Of a stretch of 7,076 nt of DNA, positions 1 through 5,327 are shown one piece after another. The position numbers and the translations under genes are program-made. Location: the NCBI GenBank assembly GCA_023428515.1, contig JAEYXI010000308.1:1-7076 (forward strand). The letters are read 5' to 3'. The DNA is from Pseudomonadota bacterium. Lineage in GTDB: Bacteria > Pseudomonadota > Alphaproteobacteria > Rhizobiales > Rhizobiaceae. Numbering within the stretch: position 1 is the stretch's first letter; each line of letters starts with the position of its first letter. The notes under the pieces are model-generated. The model saw only the letters and a list, made by a program, of their open reading frames with translations. It was not told where the DNA came from and did not search any database.

Positions 1-3000
1 TGTAGTAGGTGCGCTCGATGGCGCAGCCGTCGCCGCCCGCCGGAAGCGGGTCTAACGGTGCCGCGACCGTCGTCAGAACCGCTTCGAGCGGCTCGTTCGA
101 GGTGTTGGCGATGACCACGGGGGCGGCGTCCAGGTCGTCGGCGGTCTTGCGCACCGAGAAGTTGCCGGTGTGCGGCTGGCCGTTGACGTTGAGCTTGATG
201 TCGTTGCTGCCAGCCTTGATGGCGCGGGCGGCAAGCAGCATCCAGGCTTCCTCCTGCGTCGAGGTCCAGCGCGACATGTTGCGCTCCTGCGAGACGAGCT
301 GGACCATCGAGGGGATCAGGGCGGGCGCCGGGCGGGACTCTGCCGCCAGCGCCAGCATCGCCGCACCGTCGCGCAGCGCCGAGCCGTAGTCGGAACGGTC
401 GAGGGTCCTGCCCTCCGTGGCGCGGGCCAGCTGGAAGGCCGAGCCGAAGGCGGCTTCCGAGCGGACGTTGTCGCCATAGAGCGCGAGGCCCGCCGCCAGA
501 TGCGCGCGCGCCAGCGGCGTGCGGAACTCGCTGATCTGCGTGTCGGAATAATAGCGCAGGTCGCCGACCGAGGCCTTCTTGTTGCGGGCGAGCACATAGA
601 GCGCATAGGCGATCTCGTTGCCCTTCTCCTCGATGTTGACGTCGTAGGAGAGCGAGTTCTGCAGGTTGCGAAGCGCCTGGTCGAAACCTTCGGCGGGCAC
701 GTCGTATTTCTGCTCGCGGGCCCGCGTCAGGAAGTCGGTGACGTAGGCGTCGAGCCAGAGGTCGCCGTAGCCAGGTCCCCACAGGCCGAACGAGCCCGAC
801 GAGGTCTGGTAGGAGAGCACGCGGACGATCGCGTCCTGGACGCGCGTTCGCACGGCCGGATCGTCGGCCATGCCGGCTTCGGCCGACAGTTCCGACAGAT
901 AGAGCAGCGGCAGGGCGCGGCTGGTGGTCTGCTCGGCGCAGCCATAGGGATAGCGGTCGAGCGTCATCAGCATGGCAGGTACGTCGAAAGCCGCCGACTG
1001 GGAGACGCCGACGCTGACGGTCGCTCCTTCCAGCAGGCTCGCCGCGAGAAGCTCGCGGTCGACGCGAAGCGACGAGCCGTTGGGGCCGAGATCGACGACC
1101 ATGCGGTTCGTCACAGGTGTCGTAGCAGGCCGCACGGGCAGCGACAGCACCTGCTCGACTTCAAGGCCGTCAGTGTGGGCGAGTCTGACCGTGACGCCCG
1201 CATTGCCGACCGTTTCAGCGGAGAGCGGAACGGTCATGGTGACGCGCTTGCCGCCGGTGAGCGTCAGCTTGTCGGGGAACGCGCCGGCGGTAACGTCGCC
1301 GCCGGTCTCGATGTCGAGCGCATAGTCGCCGTCCGGGCCGTCGGTGTTGGCGATGTCGAGCCGCATGACCGCCTGGTCGCCAGGTGCGAGGAAGCGTGGC
1401 AGCGCGGCGGTGACGACCACCGGATCGCGCACGATCACGTCCTGCTCGGCATGGCCGACTGCTTCCTTGGTCCAGGCGACGGTCATGATGCGCACCGTGC
1501 CGTTGAACTGCGGGATATCGAAGTTGACAGTCGCTTTGCCGTCAGTGTCGAGACGAACCGGGCCGGAGAAGAAGGCGACCAGCTTTTCCGTGGGAGGGCT
1601 GCCCTGCGCCTGCAGGGCCGCTCCTCCGTCGCCGCCCGTGCGGATGCGGCCGGTGGCGCCGAGCGAGCCGTCGATGAGGCGGCCGTAGAGGTCACGCAGC
1701 TCAAGCCCGAGGCTACGCTGGCCGAAGTACCAGGCTTCGGGATCGGGCGCCTCGTAGCGCGTCAGGTTGAGGATGCCGACATCGACCGCGGCGACCATGA
1801 CATAAGCGTCGCTGCCGGGCGCGGCTCCGGTGACGGAGACCGGGATCGAAAGCGTCGACCGCGGTGTTGATTTCTCAGGTGCCGCGGTCGCGACTGAAAG
1901 CTTGCGCTGGCCGGGATCGACCTTCAGCCACTTCACCCCAATCGCGCGGGCAGGCATGCGCGATTCCTGCGCTTCGCCCGGCCGGAAGAGCGTCGCCGTG
2001 ACATAGGCGCCGGCGCCCCAGTCGGTGCCGACCGGAATGTCGATGGTTGCGCCGCCTTCGGGCACGTTGGCAGAGACGGTGGTAATGAGCTTCTCGGCGC
2101 CGATGGCGACGAGCACTTCGCCCGCGAAACGCGGCGAGATCTTCAGCTTGGCCACTTCGCCCGGCGCGTAGCTCTCCTTGTCGAGCGCAATCTCCAGGCC
2201 GTCGGGCGTCTCGGTCGAGCTTGCGGTGACGAACCAGCCGGCGTCGAACTCGTAACTGGTTGCCGGGCCACCCGGATCGGGTGTCTCGATTTCGAGGCGA
2301 TAGCGGCCCCAGTCCACGGTCTGTGAGATCGAGACCTCGCTGTCGGCAGCGATGTCGATGTCGATCGTGCCGCTGGCAACGGCTTCGGTGAAGGTCACCG
2401 GCTCGTAGTTCCAGTAATTGCCGGAGCGGTACCACTGGTAGTTCCGCTCGATCTTTACGAGCTTCCACAGCGCGCCGGGGATCGCCTTGCGCTGGCCGGA
2501 GGCGTCGGAGGCGATGAGCGAGAACTTCGCCGTACCACCCTGCGGTACCTCGTCGCCGGCGAAATCCGGGCGAATACCGATCATGTCGGCGTTGGGCCTG
2601 ACCGCGATGTCGAGCGAGCGCTCAACGGCACGGCCGCCCGCCTCGCGCATGCGCAGCGTAACGGCGGCGTTGATCAGCCGCGTCGTCGACGGCGCCTGGT
2701 CGACGGTGACGGGGAAGCTCGCCTTGCCGTCGTCGCCGATGAAGGGCAGGCCGGTTAGCGGCGTGCGGTTCGCCTCGCCGGCGTCCTCGTCGGCCAGGCC
2801 GAAATAATAGCCCTTGAACGTGTCCCACTGGCGCTTGGTGGTCAGCGTGACTTCGCCTTCCAGTGCGAGACCGGCTGCCGGCGCGCCATAGAGGAAGCGG
2901 CCGTCGACGGTGACGTTTGCCGTCTCGCCGGGCGCGATCTCTGATTTGTCCGAGGTCATATCGAACTCGATGCGATCAGGCACGAAATCCTCGACCAGGA

Positions 3001-5062
3001 AGTTCTGGCTGGCGACGGCTGCTTCCTTGGGGTCGGTGTGGATCGCGACGGTCCATGTGCCACGCATGGCGGCGCTGGACAGTCCAAGATCGACGGCATG
3101 GCCACCGGCCGAGGCGCCGTCGGAGACGATACGACGATCCTCGACGCCGTCGGGACGCGTGAAGATGAAGGTGAGCGGCAGGTTCTCGACCGCATCTGCC
3201 GAATCATTGCGGGCGAGTGCAGCCACATGCACTGTCTCGCCGGCGCGGTAGATCCCGCGCTCGGTCCAGGCATAGACGTCTAGCGCGCCTGGCGCGGCGC
3301 GCCCTTCCACGCCGCGGTCGGACAGGTCGAAGCCGGCCTTGGTCATATCGAGGAAGACGAAGTCCTGCTCGCCCTGCGAGGCCATCAGCACGGCTGGCGC
3401 CATGCCGCCTTCGCCGCGATTGAGGCCGGAGTTGAAGGTGGCGCGGCCGTCTCCGTCGGTCTTCGCCGTGCCAAGTATCTCGTTGTTCCTGGCAAGCAGG
3501 GTCAGCTCGATGTCGGCGATCGGCTTGGCGGTGCCGAGCGAACGGGCGAAGACGTTCAGTCCATCCTGGCCGGTATAGGTGGAAAGGCCGATGTCGGAGA
3601 CGACGAACCACTGCGTGGCCCGCGGAACCCAGGAATCGGTGCGGTCGTCCTTGGGTTGAGCGGTGAGGACATAGACGCCAGGCTTGCGGTCGGGCAGCGC
3701 CTCGTCGACCGGGAAGCTGGTGGTGATCTCCTTGTTGAGTTCGTTGGCGATGGCGAGTTCGCCCTCCCAGACCGGCGCGCCGAGCTGGCTGGAGACGGTG
3801 TCGAGATCGTAATTGTCGAGCTGGCGCAGGAACTGGTAGCCGGAGAGAAGCTGCGCGAGCGAACGGTCGCCGACACGGAAGAGCTTCATCTCGGCGACGT
3901 CCATGTTGACGGTCACGACCGGTATGCCGCGGCGCGCTGTGGACGGCAGCACGAAGGCGTCGCCGGTGAAGCGGGCGGTCGGGGCGCGGTCCTGGATATA
4001 GATCGACAGGACGACCGGGCCTTCCAGCACTTCGCCGATCGCCGCCGGCAGGCCAGGACGGAAGGCGATGCGGTAGTTGTGGCCGTGCTCAAGCCCTTCG
4101 ACGCAGATCTGGCGTCCTTCGGCCTCGACGCTCTTCGGCGCTGCCTCGTCCACCGTGACGAAGGGCGCGTAGTCGACGCCGGCCTTGACCAGATCCTCGG
4201 AGAATTGTGCGCAGACGCGCGGCGAGGCGGTGTCGGCCTCCACCGTATGCTGGATGACGCGGAAACCCTTGCGGGCCTTCAGATCCTCGTATTCGGAGCG
4301 GACCGCAGCGGAGTTGACCAGCGCAAGGCTCGCCTCATAGGCCTGCAATGACGGGCGGAACAGGTCGCGGCGGTCGAGATTCTTGGCGATGACGGCGAGT
4401 GCGTCGGCGCGGGTCGGAGCCGTGCGCAGCAGGAGATAGGCGTTGTAGGCCGCAGACGAGGCGTCGCTCTGCAGCGAGGCTTTCTCCTGGCTGTTGATGC
4501 CCTCGACAGCAAGCAGCGCGCGGGAAAGTTTCAGCCAGAGCGCGCCGTCGTCGGGCGAGGTGGCGACAGCCGTGGTGAAGCGCTGCACGGCGGTGCGGGG
4601 ATCGCCGGTGAGCAGCGCCGAATCGCCGGCTTCGGCAAGCGCTGCGAGGCCCATTTCGCCGACCGCGAGGCTGCCGTTGGTCAACCGCGTGCGCATGCGG
4701 GCGGCTTCGTCGGCCATCCAGGAGGGAAAATAGGTGAGGGCGGGTGGCGCGCCGATGTCGGGATCGCCGCTGATTGGCACGACCTTGCCGGCTACCGCGC
4801 CGTTGAAGGGTTTCGTCGTCGCGAAGTCGGACTTCAGAAAGCACCATTTCGCCTTGATATTGTAGGTGAAGGCGCGGCACTGGCTGTCGCCAAGGCAAGA
4901 GGTCTTGCACTGGTCGAGCGTGACGTTCTGCTCCGACCTCAGGTCGAAGCCGAAATAATCCGTATTGTCCGATGTGACGACCTGGCGGGCTTCAACGGCC
5001 CATGCCGCATTGACGAAAACGAAGAAAAGAAACGCTACAACCGAAAGAACACGCGTGCGCAT
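1..5062 (-). CDS. Bacterial alpha-2-macroglobulin family protease-trap protein, thioester type, with N-terminal PAN domain (C-terminus cut by window edge)
   Basis: Seen: one open frame of 1687 codons from ATG at 5062, with no stop before position 1. The start is supported by GGGGGAG eight bases upstream and by an immediate signal peptide (hydrophobic core at residues 6-17, likely cut after AWA, residue 22). There is no lipobox cysteine, so the protein should be a soluble periplasmic or exported protein, unlike the E. coli lipoprotein YfhM. Domains in order: four-Cys PAN module (33-95); helical, TPR-like stretch (115-265); MG1-like beta domain (268-360); MG2 with VYAWTERGIYRAGETVH (596-612); further macroglobulin domains including YQWYRSGNYWNYEP; Gly-rich candidate bait (1132-1160); A2M core domain (1162-1250); thioester domain with YPYGCAEQTTS (Cys1375, Gln1378); start of the C-terminal domain ending near IERTYY. 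Family knowledge: a protease cuts the bait and is captured through the thioester. About 150 C-terminal residues are missing. Family assignment is very firm; the physiological target is inferred. Confidence 0.96.
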   Translation of the reverse strand, partial: MRTRVLSVVAFLFFVFVNAAWAVEARQVVTSDNTDYFGFDLRSEQNVTLDQCKTSCLGDSQCRAFTYNIKAKWCFLKSDFATTKPFNGAVAGKVVPISGDPDIGAPPALTYFPSWMADEAARMRTRLTNGSLAVGEMGLAALAEAGDSALLTGDPRTAVQRFTTAVATSPDDGALWLKLSRALLAVEGINSQEKASLQSDASSAAYNAYLLLRTAPTRADALAVIAKNLDRRDLFRPSLQAYEASLALVNSAAVRSEYEDLKARKGFRVIQHTVEADTASPRVCAQFSEDLVKAGVDYAPFVTVDEAAPKSVEAEGRQICVEGLEHGHNYRIAFRPGLPAAIGEVLEGPVVLSIYIQDRAPTARFTGDAFVLPSTARRGIPVVTVNMDVAEMKLFRVGDRSLAQLLSGYQFLRQLDNYDLDTVSSQLGAPVWEGELAIANELNKEITTSFPVDEALPDRKPGVYVLTAQPKDDRTDSWVPRATQWFVVSDIGLSTYTGQDGLNVFARSLGTAKPIADIELTLLARNNEILGTAKTDGDGRATFNSGLNRGEGGMAPAVLMASQGEQDFVFLDMTKAGFDLSDRGVEGRAAPGALDVYAWTERGIYRAGETVHVAALARNDSADAVENLPLTFIFTRPDGVEDRRIVSDGASAGGHAVDLGLSSAAMRGTWTVAIHTDPKEAAVASQNFLVEDFVPDRIEFDMTSDKSEIAPGETANVTVDGRFLYGAPAAGLALEGEVTLTTKRQWDTFKGYYFGLADEDAGEANRTPLTGLPFIGDDGKASFPVTVDQAPSTTRLINAAVTLRMREAGGRAVERSLDIAVRPNADMIGIRPDFAGDEVPQGGTAKFSLIASDASGQRKAIPGALWKLVKIERNYQWYRSGNYWNYEPVTFTEAVASGTIDIDIAADSEVSISQTVDWGRYRLEIETPDPGGPATSYEFDAGWFVTASSTETPDGLEIALDKESYAPGEVAKLKISPRFAGEVLVAIGAEKLITTVSANVPEGGATIDIPVGTDWGAGAYVTATLFRPGEAQESRMPARAIGVKWLKVDPGQRKLSVATAAPEKSTPRSTLSIPVSVTGAAPGSDAYVMVAAVDVGILNLTRYEAPDPEAWYFGQRSLGLELRDLYGRLIDGSLGATGRIRTGGDGGAALQAQGSPPTEKLVAFFSGPVRLDTDGKATVNFDIPQFNGTVRIMTVAWTKEAVGHAEQDVIVRDPVVVTAALPRFLAPGDQAVMRLDIANTDGPDGDYALDIETGGDVTAGAFPDKLTLTGGKRVTMTVPLSAETVGNAGVTVRLAHTDGLEVEQVLSLPVRPATTPVTNRMVVDLGPNGSSLRVDRELLAASLLEGATVSVGVSQSAAFDVPAMLMTLDRYPYGCAEQTTSRALPLLYLSELSAEAGMADDPAVRTRVQDAIVRVLSYQTSSGSFGLWGPGYGDLWLDAYVTDFLTRAREQKYDVPAEGFDQALRNLQNSLSYDVNIEEKGNEIAYALYVLARNKKASVGDLRYYSDTQISEFRTPLARAHLAAGLALYGDNVRSEAAFGSAFQLARATEGRTLDRSDYGSALRDGAAMLALAAESRPAPALIPSMVQLVSQERNMSRWTSTQEEAWMLLAARAIKAGSNDIKLNVNGQPHTGNFSVRKTADDLDAAPVVIANTSNEPLEAVLTTVAAPLDPLPAGGDGCAIERTYY
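929..940 (-). other. Internal thioester site CAEQ of the alpha-2-macroglobulin (Cys1375-Gln1378)
   Basis: The codons TGC GCC GAG CAG read from 940 down to 929 encode CAEQ within YPYGCAEQTTSRALP. In thioester-containing macroglobulins and complement proteins, the Cys side chain and the Gln carbonyl of the C-x-E-Q motif form the reactive bond that covalently captures a target. Both residues are present, so this belongs to the thioester (YfhM-like) class rather than the thioester-lacking YfaS class. The following SGSFGLWGPGYGDLWLDAYV segment is the usual continuation of the alpha-helical thioester domain. Confidence 0.93.
1583..1669 (-). other. Candidate bait region of the alpha-2-macroglobulin (about residues 1132-1160)
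   Basis: Residues 1132-1160 form a low-complexity, Gly/Ala/Gln/Pro-rich stretch (GATGRIRTGGDGGAALQAQG and following SPPTEK) between the conserved LELRDLYGRLIDG segment and the A2M core domain starting near LVAFFSGPV. It lies roughly 215-245 residues before the thioester Cys, about where bait regions lie in characterised bacterial homologues. Its flexible composition and exposed Arg1139 and Arg1141 are consistent with a protease-accessible loop. The placement is inferred from position and composition; cleavage sites cannot be read from sequence alone. Confidence 0.55.
4778..4966 (-). other. PAN/apple-like domain within the alpha-2-macroglobulin (about residues 33-95)
   Basis: Just after the signal peptide the protein reads NTDYFGFDL, then TLDQCKTSCLGDSQCRAFTY, then KAKWCFLKS. 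Four cysteines at residues 52, 56, 62 and 74, with the C-x3-C-x5-C spacing and the aromatic 'AFTYN...WCFLKS' core, are typical of bacterial PAN_1/PAN_4 modules. PAN domains bind proteins or carbohydrates and are held by disulfides, which fits an oxidising periplasmic or extracellular location. What it binds here is unknown; tethering the trap to an envelope component is an inference. Confidence 0.85.
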
Positions 5063-5070
5063 CGCCGCAT

Positions 5071-5077
5071 CTCCCCC
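5071..5077 (-). promoter_or_regulatory. Ribosome binding site of the alpha-2-macroglobulin gene
   Basis: On the minus strand GGGGGAG lies eight bases before the ATG at 5062, a normal Shine-Dalgarno position. Another ATG at 5070 on the same strand is out of frame with the gene and too close to this site, so it does not compete for the start call. Confidence 0.7.
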
Positions 5078-5133
5078 AAAATGACCATCTGCTCACCCGC
5101 GGGCAGCCAGATTTGCCCGGAACGCGCCTGCGG

Positions 5134-5151
5134 GACAGGAGGCCGCCTGTC
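5134..5151. promoter_or_regulatory. 18-bp inverted repeat, possible operator or leader hairpin
   Basis: GACAGG at 5134-5139 is mirrored by CCTGTC at 5146-5151. The inner bases AGGCCG are also nearly symmetric, so the whole 18 bp is a dyad with one mismatched base pair about its centre. It lies 72-89 bases upstream of the macroglobulin start. It could be a regulator binding site, or a hairpin if it is transcribed as part of that gene's leader. No T-run follows on either strand, so it is not a typical intrinsic terminator. Confidence 0.4.
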
Positions 5152-5168
5152 ACGGATAGCCGGTTTGC

Positions 5169-5186
5169 GCATGCCGCCTAGCATGC
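5169..5186. promoter_or_regulatory. GCATGC-N6-GCATGC paired palindromes, possible operator
   Basis: Two copies of the 6-bp palindrome GCATGC lie at 5169-5174 and 5181-5186, separated by CGCCTA. Centre-to-centre spacing is 12 bp, a little over one helical turn. The pair reads as both a direct and an inverted repeat. It sits centrally between the divergent genes, where a shared regulator might bind, but no known motif is recognised. Confidence 0.3.
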
Positions 5187-5247
5187 TATGTGCCAACTCC
5201 TCGCACGAAAAGGATAATTTGCGCGACAAGAGGCTCTAGTGCCATTT

Positions 5248-5275
5248 CTGACACATCGATTGTGGCCCCTTTACG
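5248..5275 (+). promoter_or_regulatory. Weak sigma70-like promoter candidate for tamA
   Basis: CTGACA at 5248-5253 matches five of six bases of the -35 consensus. It is followed after 16 bases by TTTACG at 5270-5275, which matches only three of six of the -10 consensus. Transcription from here would give a short leader of roughly 30-45 bases. It is the best plus-strand pair I could see, but alphaproteobacterial promoters are loose and the match is weak. Confidence 0.2.
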
Positions 5276-5320
5276 AGCGCTTCAAAACTTCATTCCAATT
5301 TTAGGTTTGATGGTTAGTTT

Positions 5321-5327
5321 GGAGGAG
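5321..5327 (+). promoter_or_regulatory. Shine-Dalgarno-like GGAGGAG abutting the tamA start
   Basis: A strong GGAGGAG ends immediately before the ATG at 5328; GGAGG at 5321-5325 leaves only a two-base gap, shorter than the usual 5-9. An in-frame ATG at 5310 (upstream peptide MVSLEE) would put this motif inside the coding region and has only a weak AGG before it. The next in-frame GTG, at 5346, is about 20 bases away. The true start is therefore slightly uncertain; 5328 is preferred for its proximity to the motif. Confidence 0.45.

Larger units (their letters stand above)
5063..5327. other. Divergent intergenic region between the alpha-2-macroglobulin gene and tamA
   Basis: This stretch of about 265 bp separates the two divergent start codons and must hold both promoters if each gene has its own. 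It contains two dyad-symmetric sequences (5134-5151 and 5169-5186), a weak plus-strand promoter candidate near 5248-5275, and a clear composition shift: bases 5281-5340, which run into the start of tamA, are only about 35% G+C by count, in contrast to the GC-rich genes. I see no convincing -35/-10 pair for the macroglobulin gene, no RNA gene and no believable small coding gene here. Confidence 0.8.

Noticed and set aside
170..1870. Long plus-strand open frame of 566 codons antisense to the macroglobulin gene
   Set aside because: It is a mirror of the GC-biased minus-strand frame. Its translation is Arg/Asp/Val/Gly-rich low-quality sequence with no recognisable domain, while the opposite strand encodes continuous conserved macroglobulin domains, including the thioester site.
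5134..5151. Intrinsic terminator at the GACAGG/CCTGTC hairpin
   Set aside because: No T-run follows on either strand, and neither flanking gene ends here; both start nearby and run outward.
5035..5229. Small minus-strand frame of 64 codons covering the macroglobulin upstream region
   Set aside because: It overlaps the real start out of frame, has no good ribosome binding site and gives no recognisable peptide. It spans the candidate regulatory dyads.
5169..5230. Minus-strand promoter for the macroglobulin gene (for example TTGGCA or TTGTCG as -35)
   Set aside because: No partner -10 lies at 16-18 bases with more than a poor match, so I did not list it as a feature.
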